Source of the DNA: Planctomycetia bacterium
GTDB lineage: Bacteria > Planctomycetota > Planctomycetia > Pirellulales > JALHLM01
Assembly: GCA_034440135.1 (NCBI GenBank)
Contig: JAWXBP010000231.1
Location: 1 to 64,000 of the forward strand
Length of the DNA stretch: 64,000 nucleotides
Reading direction: 5' to 3'
Below the pieces are notes generated by a model, which was not told where the DNA came from, made no database searches, and saw only the letters and a list, made by a program, of their open reading frames with translations. The translations under genes were made by a program, and so were the position numbers. Each line of letters begins with the position of its first letter. Position 1 is the stretch's first letter. Of this stretch, positions 25,801 through 34,458 are shown piece by piece.

Positions 25801-28800
25801 CGACGGCCGCGGGCGCGTGACGCTCAAGCTGGAGCATGGCGCCAACTACGTGTTGCGCGTCGAAGGCATCGATCGCTTTAAGAATCGCGTATCCGGTGAA
25901 AGCGCCGTGCAGATCTCGGACGACTCGGACTCGATTCGGCTGCGCATTCTGGCCGAAAGGCACACCTACAAGGTCGGTGACAACGGCGTCGTCCGCCTAC
26001 ACTGGCGCGAAGCGCCGGCCTTGGCGCTCGTCACATTTCAGGGCGCGCGTGTGCTCGATTACAAACTTGTCCGCCTGCACACCGGCGAGAACGAGTTGGC
26101 GATTCCCATGACCGCGGGGCTCGCGCCGAACTTCGAGTTGGCCGTGGCCGTGATGACCGATCCGCGCAAGCTGGTCGATGAAAAAGGCCAGGCATGCTTG
26201 CGATTCCACGAAGCCAGCAGCCCCTTCACCGTGGAGCGCGGATTGAAGATTCAACTCACGCGCCGCCCCAAGCCGGGCAACGCCGCGTGGCAGCCGGGTG
26301 ACGCCCTGGAAGTCGTCGTCTCCACGACGGACCCGCAAGGCAAACCGGTCTCGGCGGAAGTGGGTCTGGCGATGATCGAGCAGGCGCTGCTAGATCGCTT
26401 TGCCGGTTCGCAAGGCATGATCGGCGACTTCTTCCGCGGCCAGCCGCGCGAGCCGGCCGTGCGGACGACAAGCAGTTCCACGTTTTGCTATCACCCCGAC
26501 ACGCGGTCGATCAACCAGCAACTGCTGGCGGAGGAAGATCGCGTCGAGATCGCCCGCGCGGAAGCCGAACGGCTGCGCGAATTCAGCGACGAGGGCCTGG
26601 AATCCGCCACGCGGGCGGCGCGTAGCATCGACACGCATTGGAGCGCCGACGTGCCGGTGGCGGTCGAGTTGGCGGCGCCAGCCGCGGGGAATATGGATGC
26701 CGACGCGGACCCTTTCGGCGATAGGCTGCAGCGCCGCGCTGGGCACCCCTATGGAGGCGGCGAAGGCGGAGCAATGGACCTTCGATTCAAGGAATCACTA
26801 GGCAAATCGCAAGCCGGAGTTATGGTTGAGGAGTTGGTCAGCGGTGACATGAATGCCCCGGACACGAAGCACAATGCCAGCAACGATTTTGGCTGGCACG
26901 TGTACTTTGCGGAAAGCGATCGCCCGCAGATCCAGGAAGAAAAGCTCGGCGTGTTGAACCGCTACTCCGAACTGGGGCTCAAGGACGCCAACGTGTTGTT
27001 CGCGAATGGAACCGTGCGGTATTTGAACCTCCATCAACTGGCCGCCGACGACAATCTGGGCCGTATTCTCGTCCGGCAGTGGGCCGAACAAGGCGCCGTG
27101 GTGTTGCCGTTGGTCGATTGGCAAGAGACCGGCTACTGGAACCCCGCGGTGGTGACCGACGCCTCGGGCACAGCCACGGTGTCGATCGTGTTGCCGGATC
27201 GCTCGACCGCCTGGAAGCTGCAAGCCAAGGGAATCACCGCCGACACGTTGGCCGGCGAGGCCGAGGATGCGCTGGCGGTCAAGAAAGATTTGTTCGGCGA
27301 ATTGAAACTGCCGAGCGCCTTCACTGACGGCGATCAGGCCGAAGTGTTGGCGACGATTCACAACAACTTGCTCGACACGGGCGAAATCAAAGTCACGCTC
27401 AAGGCGACCTTTGCCGGCAAATCGATCACAGAAACTAAGACCGTCAAGGTGACTGGCAAGGGGATGCAGGAAGTCACGTTCCCGATCACGGTCGAGCGCC
27501 CCGCAAGCGCCGCTGGGGCGGATTTGGACGGCGCGTTCGAATTGACCGTGGCCACGGGCGACGTCACCGATGTAACGCGCCGCAGCGTGGCGCTAACGCC
27601 GTTCGGGATGCCCGTTTACGCCTCGTCGTCCGGTTCCGCGCAGAGCGACGCAACCTCGTGGCTCGAACCGCCGAGTGAGATGAAACTCCAGGCGCAGACG
27701 TTGCAGATCATCGTCGGACCGACCGTCGAACGCAGCTTGCTCGATATCGTGCTCGGCGAATCGTCGCCCGTGCTGCGTGAACGCCTGGCGTACACCTCGG
27801 GCATCGACTCCACGACCAGCGACTTGATGGCCGCTGTCGGCTTGCAAGAGTTGATCGGCGCGGCGCGCGAGGCCGCTGGGCCGGAATCGAACGCGCTCGA
27901 CGAGCGGATTCGTTCCGCGCTCGGTCTGTTGATTGCCGCGCAGAACGACGACGGCGGCTGGAGTTGGACGGGCAAGCAGACGGCGAGCGATCGCTTCACC
28001 TCGGCTCGTGTGCTGTGGGCGATGAGCCTGGCCCGTGCAGCCGGGTACGCCGTGCCGGCCGACGCCTTCGACCGCGCGGCGAACTACCTGCAAACGCTGA
28101 TCGCGCAGACCGCGGAGGACGACTATGAGACCAAGGCGGTGTTGCTGCATGCCTTGGCGACCGCCGACCGCGGCGACTTTACGCTGGCGAATCGATTGTA
28201 CCGCAATCGCCCGGCGCTTTCGAATGCGGCGCTCGCGCATCTGGCCTTGGCCTTCGTGGCGATGCAACGCAACGCGACGGCCGGCGAATTGCTCGCCGTG
28301 CTGGCCGAACGCAACCTCGACGATCAATCCATGCGGCGCGAAGCGGCGCTCGGCTGCTTGCCGTGGAATCAATCGTCGGTCGAACTGCGAGCGCTGTACG
28401 CCTTCGCCTCGATGCAAATTGCGCCGCAGAGCCCGAAAACGCGCGAGTTGGTGAACTGGCTGATGGAACATCGCACCGGCAACCGCTGGGCGCCGGACAA
28501 GGCGACCGGCCCCGCGACCGTGGCGTTGGCGAAGTGGTTCGCCGCGCAGCGATTCGCCGGCGAGCACTACAAGCTAAGTGTGTTCGTCAACGACACCCAG
28601 GTGGAAGTCGTTGACGTTGATGAAAACTCGGGCACGCGGACGATTGAAGTGCCGATCAAGTTCCTCAAGGAAGGCAAGCAGCGCGTTAACTTCCAACTCG
28701 CGGGGCGCGGGCGTTTCACCTATCAATGCGTGCTAAGCGGCTTCGTACCGGCGGGCGAATTGAAAGGCACGTCCGCCGCCTGGGGCATCGAACGGCATCA

Positions 28801-31039
28801 CGAGCCGGCGCCGCTGGAATTCGACGGGCAACCTGTTTCGCGCGGTTTCGGCATCCTGGAAGGGAGCTACCAACACTTCCGCAACCCACTCACGCAATTG
28901 CCGGTCGGCCGGCGCGGCTTGGTGGAGATCAACCTCTGGCGACAGAATCTGACGGGCAGCGAACCGGAAGAGCAGTTGGAATATCTGGTCGTGACCGAGC
29001 CGATTCCCGCTGGGACGACCGTGATTGAGCAATCGATCACCGGCGGCTTCGAGCGCTACGAAATCTCGCCGGGCGCGATCACGTTCTACATCGGCACGCG
29101 ACGGTACATCGAAGGGATTCGGTACGAAGTCCACGGCTATCTGCCTGGCAAGTATCGCGCCTTGCAAACCGTGCTGCGGAGCGCTTATCGACCAGACCAA
29201 TTCGTCACCACGACGGTCAAGGATTTGGCCGTGCTGCCGCTCGGTGCCCAAAGCGCCGACGAGTACCGACTCACGCCGCAGGAATTGTACGAGTTGGGCA
29301 AGCGCCACTTCGAACGGCACGACTACCAGGCGTCTGGTAAACATCTGCAGGACCTGTTCACCAACTGGAAGCTGCAGGCCGATCCATACAAAGACACGGC
29401 GCGGATGTTGTTAGATATTCACCTGGAGACCGGACCCGATCGCGAGATCGTGCGGTTCTTCGAGATCATCAAAGAGAAATGGCCTGACCTGGAATTGACC
29501 TTCGATAAGATCATCAGGGTCGGCGCCGCCTACGACGCGCTCGGCGAATACGAACGGGCGTATCTGGTGTTCCGCGCGACGGTGGAAAACAGTTTTCTCC
29601 GCGAAAGCGCGGTGCCGGCGTTCCTCGAAGGTCAGGGCGAATTCCTCCGCAGCGTCGACGTGATGCGCAAGACGTTGGGCGACTACCCGCCGGAGCCGTA
29701 CGTGGCGGCGGCGACGTATTCGCTAGCGCAACGCGTGTTCAGCAAAGCGCCTACGGCGGCCGATGATCCGAAACTGCGCGAGAAAAAAGTCAATCGCGTC
29801 GACCTGGTCCGTCAGGCGGCCGGCATGTTGAACGACTTCCTCACGCAACACTCCGACGATCCGGCCGCGGATCAGGCGAGCTTCAGCGTCGCGGCGGCGC
29901 TGTTGGAATTGAAAGCGTTCCGCGAAGCGATCACCTCCTGCGAGCGCTATGCGGTGCGCTATCCGAAGAGCAAATACGTCGATAGCTACTGGTACGTGAT
30001 CGGCTATTCGCACTTCTCGCTAGGCGAGCACGAGCAGGCACTTCAAATGTGCCGCAAGGTGGCCGAGGCCAAATTCGCCGAACCGAATGGCGTCGAGCGC
30101 GAGAGCAACAACAGGTGGCAAGCGGTGTACATCCTGGGGCAGGTGTATCACAGCCTCGGCAAGGCGGCCGAGGCGATTTTAGAATACACCCGCGTGGCAG
30201 ACCGTTTCCCGGACGCGGCCCAGGCGATTCAATACTTCGTGCGGAAGGAAATCGCGCTGCCGGAAGTCTCGACCATTCGCCCCGGCGAGCCGGCCACGGT
30301 GGAACTCAAGTTCCGCAACGTGGCGGCCTGCGACGTGAAGGTCTATCGGATCGACTTGCTGAAGTACAGCTTGCTGAACCGCAACCTGGGCAACATTACG
30401 CAGATCAATCTGGCCGGCATCCGGCCGTTCCATGAAGTGGCGGTGGCGCTCGGCGACGGCCAGGACTATCGCGATCGCACGCAGAAGCTGGAACTGCCGA
30501 TGAAGGACGAAGGGGCTTACCTCGTCGTCTGCCGGGGCGAGGATTTGCACGCCAGCGGGCTGGTGTTGATCACGCCGCTCGGCATGGAAATCCAGGAGGA
30601 AGCCTCGTCCGGCCGCGTTCGCGCGACAGTGAAAAACGTCCTGCTGGATAAATTCGTCGCCGACGTGCATGTCAAGGCGATCGGCTCGGCGAACTCCGAT
30701 TTCACCTCCGGCGAAACCGACCTCCGCGGCGTGTTCGTGGCCGACGGCATCACCGGACAATCGACGGTGATCGCGCGGCTGGAGAACAATCGCTACGCCT
30801 TCTATCGCGGCCAACATTGGCTGGGCCAACCGCCGGCGCCGACGGAAGCGCCACAACAGCAGGCCTTGCCAACGCCGAGCGACGGCGCGGAATCGAAGCA
30901 AAAGCTGGAAGGACAATTGCTGGACCAACTCTACGAAAGCAACAGCATGATCCAGTCCGGCCAGAATGAGTATTTTGACAAGAATTTCTATCAGCAGAAC
31001 CGGAAAGGCGTCCAAGCGGCGGAAGCGGCGGCGGAGTAG
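22853..31039 (+). CDS. Giant secreted TPR / alpha-2-macroglobulin-like protein
   Basis: This 2,728-residue protein starts with a signal peptide (cleavage near AARGA) and an N-terminal TPR array (about 40-510). Macroglobulin-like beta domains begin near 523 (TRNIDRVTVRAYRVDLETYF) and include GYLYTDRPAYRAGQLVHIRG near 719. The A2M core motif is near 1425 (TGYWNPAVVTDASGTATVSI). The alpha/alpha thioester-type domain follows from about 1600, with DDGGWSW near 1699. A second TPR array spans about 2140-2465, and a final macroglobulin-like domain (VELKFRNVAACDVKVYRIDLL) ends near 2660. The thioester GC(T)EQ is absent; GIDST (1650-1654) stands there. The ATG at 22853 has a GGAGGG ribosome site. Possible role: envelope protease trap or scaffold. 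Confidence 0.88.
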   Translation: MSSLRAWAWGVVWLAAVGAARGADEPAKPAGPELPPAIRQLMQDRDYDGAVKALDEAAGQPAASRDFLLFLKGRAQHLSGAYDTAIETLAAVEKEFPESVWGRRAGFARGVSFARKGDFREAELIYRGRAEGLLGADRKQGFADIYLEFAETYFKPPKEEIAPDFQKALDFYNQALDVGPKPEKRIEVELQVAKCFQKLGNFAEAVNRLTQFVKDHAGHALEIEARYVLGESQFSLGDPVAARRTWQDLIAAFPEAESERLAEARYALAQTYGMPTPGHAEDLYAGVAALQAFIEKHPTHKLAGQAHIVIAQGQMHLGRIDEAIQTLTAFIGNDRYADQEQVPDARNMLGGALQRQKKYVEALAAWRDYLAKHPTHHAWNSVQLEIINTEYLQGADERERKQYDAARKLWGEFLVKYPLDMRVAGILYQFGLMQYEQEKWDDAQSEWRRLVSKYPNTEESSLAQYMIGVLLEDKLGKLAEALEEYKKCTWGSSAANAQQRIALLTAKNLRIATERVFRSDEMPKIKLSTRNIDRVTVRAYRVDLETYFRKMHLATGVEGLDIALIDPDREFEFEVPKYNEFQQLDSEIEIPLYEAKEVLDRKGPMSGVMAVTVSSKTFEATTLVVQSDLDVIAKSSREEVFVFAENLRTGEPWPNVRLLISNGKQVFAEGKSGDDGVFRQTYAELKDTADVRVFAVSDAHTASNLVSLSGVGIAQGLVDKGYLYTDRPAYRAGQLVHIRGVVRAAQGDVYVVEKDKQYSVDVYDARNRLVRQEKVKLGEFGSFHLHFVLPQAAAPGTYRVLAHDELGHNYQGEFQVHAYQLEPVRLVVDTDRKVFYRGEDIVGKIRAEYYYGAPLADREFRYQLAGGRVETGRTNDKGELEFKFPTREFREAQALPLVVTLPERNLQTGVNFYLATQGYTIGVATPRSVYVGGETFEVVVTTTDAEGKPIAQALTLDVVEQTTVEGRAGEKSVAKHPLETSADDGRGRVTLKLEHGANYVLRVEGIDRFKNRVSGESAVQISDDSDSIRLRILAERHTYKVGDNGVVRLHWREAPALALVTFQGARVLDYKLVRLHTGENELAIPMTAGLAPNFELAVAVMTDPRKLVDEKGQACLRFHEASSPFTVERGLKIQLTRRPKPGNAAWQPGDALEVVVSTTDPQGKPVSAEVGLAMIEQALLDRFAGSQGMIGDFFRGQPREPAVRTTSSSTFCYHPDTRSINQQLLAEEDRVEIARAEAERLREFSDEGLESATRAARSIDTHWSADVPVAVELAAPAAGNMDADADPFGDRLQRRAGHPYGGGEGGAMDLRFKESLGKSQAGVMVEELVSGDMNAPDTKHNASNDFGWHVYFAESDRPQIQEEKLGVLNRYSELGLKDANVLFANGTVRYLNLHQLAADDNLGRILVRQWAEQGAVVLPLVDWQETGYWNPAVVTDASGTATVSIVLPDRSTAWKLQAKGITADTLAGEAEDALAVKKDLFGELKLPSAFTDGDQAEVLATIHNNLLDTGEIKVTLKATFAGKSITETKTVKVTGKGMQEVTFPITVERPASAAGADLDGAFELTVATGDVTDVTRRSVALTPFGMPVYASSSGSAQSDATSWLEPPSEMKLQAQTLQIIVGPTVERSLLDIVLGESSPVLRERLAYTSGIDSTTSDLMAAVGLQELIGAAREAAGPESNALDERIRSALGLLIAAQNDDGGWSWTGKQTASDRFTSARVLWAMSLARAAGYAVPADAFDRAANYLQTLIAQTAEDDYETKAVLLHALATADRGDFTLANRLYRNRPALSNAALAHLALAFVAMQRNATAGELLAVLAERNLDDQSMRREAALGCLPWNQSSVELRALYAFASMQIAPQSPKTRELVNWLMEHRTGNRWAPDKATGPATVALAKWFAAQRFAGEHYKLSVFVNDTQVEVVDVDENSGTRTIEVPIKFLKEGKQRVNFQLAGRGRFTYQCVLSGFVPAGELKGTSAAWGIERHHEPAPLEFDGQPVSRGFGILEGSYQHFRNPLTQLPVGRRGLVEINLWRQNLTGSEPEEQLEYLVVTEPIPAGTTVIEQSITGGFERYEISPGAITFYIGTRRYIEGIRYEVHGYLPGKYRALQTVLRSAYRPDQFVTTTVKDLAVLPLGAQSADEYRLTPQELYELGKRHFERHDYQASGKHLQDLFTNWKLQADPYKDTARMLLDIHLETGPDREIVRFFEIIKEKWPDLELTFDKIIRVGAAYDALGEYERAYLVFRATVENSFLRESAVPAFLEGQGEFLRSVDVMRKTLGDYPPEPYVAAATYSLAQRVFSKAPTAADDPKLREKKVNRVDLVRQAAGMLNDFLTQHSDDPAADQASFSVAAALLELKAFREAITSCERYAVRYPKSKYVDSYWYVIGYSHFSLGEHEQALQMCRKVAEAKFAEPNGVERESNNRWQAVYILGQVYHSLGKAAEAILEYTRVADRFPDAAQAIQYFVRKEIALPEVSTIRPGEPATVELKFRNVAACDVKVYRIDLLKYSLLNRNLGNITQINLAGIRPFHEVAVALGDGQDYRDRTQKLELPMKDEGAYLVVCRGEDLHASGLVLITPLGMEIQEEASSGRVRATVKNVLLDKFVADVHVKAIGSANSDFTSGETDLRGVFVADGITGQSTVIARLENNRYAFYRGQHWLGQPPAPTEAPQQQALPTPSDGAESKQKLEGQLLDQLYESNSMIQSGQNEYFDKNFYQQNRKGVQAAEAAAE

Positions 31040-31086
31040 AGGGGCGGAGTTTGGAGGAGTAAAGGAGTAGGAGAATAACTACACAG
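31040..31086. repeat. Short 'GGAGTAAAGGAGTA' repeat between convergent genes
   Basis: The sequence ggaggagtaaaggagtagga (31053-31072) shares the core ggagtaaaggagta with a copy at about 46882-46897, downstream of another gene. Both copies lie just after stop codons. Confidence 0.5.
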
Positions 31087-32799
31087 CTATTTCACTTCGA
31101 TCGCCGCCGAACGCGGCGAGATGCCGTTCTCGTTGAAGGCTTCGATTGCGAAGAAGTAGCTGCGGTCTCGGTCCATCGCTCGAAAATAATATTGGTTCTC
31201 GCCGTAGACCATCACGCTGGTGTAGAGCTTATCCGGAGCGACACCGGAGTGGATCACATACCCCGTCGCGTCCGGCCCGGCCTGCCACTTGAGCCAGGCG
31301 TTGCGGCGCTCGCTGTCGCCGCGCAGGACGGCGAAGCGCTCCACCGGCATTGGCGCAGCGCCATGGCCATGCCCGAAGACGCGCAGGCCGCTTAGAGCGA
31401 ACTTACCCGTGGCCATGTGATGGTTGGTGATGCGGACGTAGCGAGCCTCGACTGGCGCGTCGAGCTCCACGTAGTCATGCGGCACGTCCCGGCGATTGTC
31501 GATCTTGTCGATCAGTGGATGCCATGCCTGGCCATCGACCGACGATTCGATCACGTACTGATGGCACAGCGACTGTACCTTGCCCATCACGTCGGCGTCT
31601 TGATCGGCGAAGTTGACCTGCACCGCGTGAATCGTGCTCACCTCGCCCAGATCACTCATCAACCATTCGCCTTTGTCCGCCGACTTGCCGCTCCAATAGG
31701 TGCGAATATCTTCATCCACGGCGAAGTTCGGGGCGTATCCGCCGAGTGTCGAAGAGACGGTCACCGACTTCTGATAGTTGAGCAGCATCCAGCTCGTGAA
31801 CTTCCCGGCTTGCTCGCCAGACTGTGGCAAGTAGTGCGGATAGTCACCGAACGCCGTGCGGCAATACATCACGCCGTCGTCGTCGACGCCTGCTGGCCAG
31901 ATGCCGAGCCGTCGCTCGAAGTTGTTCTTGACGCCGATCACGATCGTCGCAGTGCGCCAGTAGTTTCCCTGCGGATCTTGAAACGTCGCGCCGTGTCCTG
32001 CGCCGCGCGCGAAACCGCCGGGCTTGTAGCAGAACGGATTGTGCGGTTGATACTCGAACGGCCCCAGCGGCGCGTCGCAGACGTAGACGCCGTCGCCATA
32101 GCCGCTGAACTCCGTGCCGGGCGCAGCGTATTGCAAGTAATACTTGCCGCCGTGCTTGGTCATCCACGCCCCTTCGAGGAATGGGCGTAAGAAAGTATTG
32201 TCATTGCCTTCGCCGAAGCGTTCCCAACCATGTTCAGCGTCGTTCAAATGAATCAGCTCGCGCCGCTCGCCGATCGGTTGCAGCGTCTTGCGGTCAATCT
32301 CCCATCCATAGAGCGGATAGAGATTACTGGAACCGTAGTAGAGATAGAGTCGTTCGTCGTCATCGACGAAGAACGCCGGATCCCAGGCCCCGGCTTGAAA
32401 CTTCGGCACGGCCTCCGTCCATTCGTTCTGCCGCGGGTTGACGCTCTTCCAAAGCGCGAAGTCTTTGGTATGCGTCGAGCCGATCAGATAGATCGCATCG
32501 TCCATCACGAACGCACCGGGCGCACACAATTCGTCGTAGACCATGTGCTCCGGCCGCAGAAACTTGCGCGGGCAGAAAGTCCAGTTCGACAGGTCAGGAC
32601 TGTACCAGTAGCCCCATTGGTTCGTCGAAAATAGATAGTAGTCGCCGCGAAACGTGACGATCACGGGATCGGCCGTGGCGCGATGCTTCCCTTGCTCGAC
32701 GAAGTTGGGAATCGGGCAGAACCCGTAGTCAATGTTGATGGGATTACAGTAGGTCGAAGGCGGCGCGGAGATCGCCGCAGCGAGGAGGAGTGCGAACAT
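31087..32799 (-). CDS. Secreted GH43-like glycosidase with F5/8C and fibronectin-like domains
   Basis: This 570-residue protein has a signal peptide and a five-bladed beta-propeller like that of glycoside hydrolase family 43. The likely catalytic acids are in RATADPVIV (general base), AWDPAFFVDDD and APGTEFSGYG (Glu). A discoidin/F5-8C type carbohydrate-binding domain follows (about 345-470: SSTLGGYAPNFAVDEDIRTY, ARYVRITNHH), and then a C-terminal fibronectin III-like domain (RNAWLKWQAGPDATGYVIH). The substrate is probably an arabinan- or xylan-type polysaccharide, but this is not certain. The ATG at 32799 is chosen over a TTG at 32805. It is the last gene of the minus-strand series. Confidence 0.83.
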   Translation of the reverse strand: MFALLLAAAISAPPSTYCNPINIDYGFCPIPNFVEQGKHRATADPVIVTFRGDYYLFSTNQWGYWYSPDLSNWTFCPRKFLRPEHMVYDELCAPGAFVMDDAIYLIGSTHTKDFALWKSVNPRQNEWTEAVPKFQAGAWDPAFFVDDDERLYLYYGSSNLYPLYGWEIDRKTLQPIGERRELIHLNDAEHGWERFGEGNDNTFLRPFLEGAWMTKHGGKYYLQYAAPGTEFSGYGDGVYVCDAPLGPFEYQPHNPFCYKPGGFARGAGHGATFQDPQGNYWRTATIVIGVKNNFERRLGIWPAGVDDDGVMYCRTAFGDYPHYLPQSGEQAGKFTSWMLLNYQKSVTVSSTLGGYAPNFAVDEDIRTYWSGKSADKGEWLMSDLGEVSTIHAVQVNFADQDADVMGKVQSLCHQYVIESSVDGQAWHPLIDKIDNRRDVPHDYVELDAPVEARYVRITNHHMATGKFALSGLRVFGHGHGAAPMPVERFAVLRGDSERRNAWLKWQAGPDATGYVIHSGVAPDKLYTSVMVYGENQYYFRAMDRDRSYFFAIEAFNENGISPRSAAIEVK

Positions 32800-32802
32800 G
32801 CG

Positions 32803-32836
32803 CAAGTGATGAGTGCGGAGTGATGAGTGATGAGTG
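32803..32836. repeat. Direct 'GATGAGTG' repeats upstream of the GH43-like gene
   Basis: The sequence aagtgatgagtgcggagtga is followed by tgagtgatgagtg, giving three spaced copies of tgatgagtg or gtgatgag. This is a low-complexity intergenic block between two co-directional genes, with no ribosome-site function visible. Confidence 0.5.
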
Positions 32837-32858
32837 TCGGTCGGACAGGCTCAGTCTG

Positions 32859-34364
32859 TTACGCCCGCATTCGATCGAGGACGTTCTTGGTGATCTGTTG
32901 TAAGCGCGGGTCCGGGCCTTGGGGTTCCGTATAGACTTTTGGGCGGACATAACCCGGCGGAACGCTGAGCCCGTCGGCCCACCAGCACGTCGCCGCGTTG
33001 AAGACGAAGTTATTCTTCGGGCCGGGATAGACGGTTGCCGTGTAAACGCCTTCGTTCGGCGTGCCGGGGGCTGATTGCGTCGCGCCGGTGGCGACGATCT
33101 CGAGCCCCGGAATCGGCGCGGGATCGCCATGCCATTCCCAACCGATCACGCCGGGAACACGGTCGCCGAGTTTCATCCCCGTGCCGGCATACAGCCAGTG
33201 ATCCGGAAGATTGCAAATCCAATCCGCGCCGCCGGTGACGGGGCCGGTGCTGTGCGCGCCAATCAACTCGTTCGCGTACGGTCGCTCATGGGCCAGCGAC
33301 TTCATCGCCACGAAATCGCGCATGCCTCCCGGCGGGCCGTAGACGCCGACGCGTTCAAACGCGCGCAACGTCGGGTCGAACTGAATCCGCCCGCAGATGG
33401 CGTTGCCGGAGAGAAACGCGACGTTCACGCCGGAGTCAATCGCGCGCTTTACATGCTGGAACATCTCAATGCTCCAGTACTCGTCATGCCCAATGGAGAT
33501 GAGTCCCTTCGCGCGCAGCAGTTGCAGGGGATCCTGATGCGTGTCGATGTTCGAGGCGTAAGTCACGTCGCAGCCGAGAGATTCCATCCAGTAAGCGAGC
33601 GGGAACTCCCAGAGAAAGAACTCGCCGGAACCGATCGAGAGCGGAGCATCGAGAATCTGGCAGTATTTGCCGTACGGCCGATTGAAACTGACCTGAACGC
33701 CGCCTCCCCAATACCATTCGTCCTGGCCGTCGTCATAGAGCGAGAACTGTGACGGCCAACGATTGTACGCCTGCCAGGTGTTGTCGCTGACTTGAAACAG
33801 GTAATCGGCCTGGCGGTCGTCGCGCACGACGAAGATCACATAGCTCTGCCAGCCGTTGTCGAGCGCCGTCAGCTTGCCGACGTAAACGCCGCTCAGCCAA
33901 TTCTCATGGATGTACAACTCCTGACAGGGCTCCCAATGGCAATCGCGCAGCCGCTTCGGGCCGACGTCCGGATCGGGCTGCGTCTTCCCTGGAAACGGCC
34001 CCAACTCGGCCATCAAGCGTCCGCCGTCGCCACCGTAGTAGCCCAGGCGATAGATCGACAGCGTGAACTCGGAGACCGGATTCGTGCTCACGTGAAACGT
34101 GATCGTCTCGCCGGGCCTCACGCTGGACTTTGAGCAATAGCCCTCGATCCAGGGACAACGATACTTCGTGGCCGGATCTACGCCGGTCTTCGAGAGCATC
34201 CAATCGCGCGTGCCGGCGCGGGCGTTTTCCGTGACGATCGCATTGGCCGGCGCGACGACGGCGGAGTCCGCGCCTTGCGCCAAAGCGGGAGGCGCCAGCA
34301 TCGCCGCGCCGATTCCCGCCATTTGCTTCAACACGGTGCGGCGTGGCGTAACAGGTTCATTCAT
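32859..34364 (-). CDS. Tat-exported DUF6605 / N,N-dimethylformamidase-like protein
   Basis: This 501-residue protein has a twin-arginine signal (TPRRTVLKQMAG, R8-R9) with cleavage near ALAQG. The mature part resembles the large subunit of N,N-dimethylformamidase (DUF6605): ARAGTRDWMLS, YSxKSSVRPGETITFHVST, IYRLGYYGGDGGR, NRWPSQFSLYD, VSFNRPYG, YASNIDTHQDP, LISIGHDEYWS and an alpha/beta fold related to glutamine amidotransferases. Whether it hydrolyses amides is unknown. It lies 94 bases downstream of nadE, separated by a perfect long palindrome. The ATG at 34364 has GGAGA upstream. Confidence 0.82.
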   Translation of the reverse strand: MNEPVTPRRTVLKQMAGIGAAMLAPPALAQGADSAVVAPANAIVTENARAGTRDWMLSKTGVDPATKYRCPWIEGYCSKSSVRPGETITFHVSTNPVSEFTLSIYRLGYYGGDGGRLMAELGPFPGKTQPDPDVGPKRLRDCHWEPCQELYIHENWLSGVYVGKLTALDNGWQSYVIFVVRDDRQADYLFQVSDNTWQAYNRWPSQFSLYDDGQDEWYWGGGVQVSFNRPYGKYCQILDAPLSIGSGEFFLWEFPLAYWMESLGCDVTYASNIDTHQDPLQLLRAKGLISIGHDEYWSIEMFQHVKRAIDSGVNVAFLSGNAICGRIQFDPTLRAFERVGVYGPPGGMRDFVAMKSLAHERPYANELIGAHSTGPVTGGADWICNLPDHWLYAGTGMKLGDRVPGVIGWEWHGDPAPIPGLEIVATGATQSAPGTPNEGVYTATVYPGPKNNFVFNAATCWWADGLSVPPGYVRPKVYTEPQGPDPRLQQITKNVLDRMRA

Positions 34365-34407
34365 GGCGCGTTCTCCGTTGGCGGTCGTGCAGTGCGTTGC
34401 CCTCATT

Positions 34408-34458
34408 GTCTCCTTTCGCTCCGCGAAAGGAACTGCCTTTCGCGGAGCGAAAGGAGAC
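34408..34458. repeat. Perfect 51-base hairpin between nadE and the DUF6605-like gene
   Basis: Two 23-base arms (34408-34430 and 34436-34458) are perfectly complementary around the loop aactg. The arm core is tcctttcgctccgcgaaagg, itself containing an internal ctttcgc-type palindrome. The right arm begins at the last base of the nadE stop codon (TAG at 34460-34458). It could be a terminator or attenuator within the minus-strand series, or a mobile palindromic repeat. Confidence 0.8.

Noticed and set aside
23993-25963. 656-codon open frame antisense to the giant gene
   Set aside because: The plus-strand frame has domain motifs and a ribosome site; the antisense frame is a by-product of GC-rich codon usage and has no recognisable motif. 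The same applies to the antisense frames at 27593-28567 and 30179-31015.
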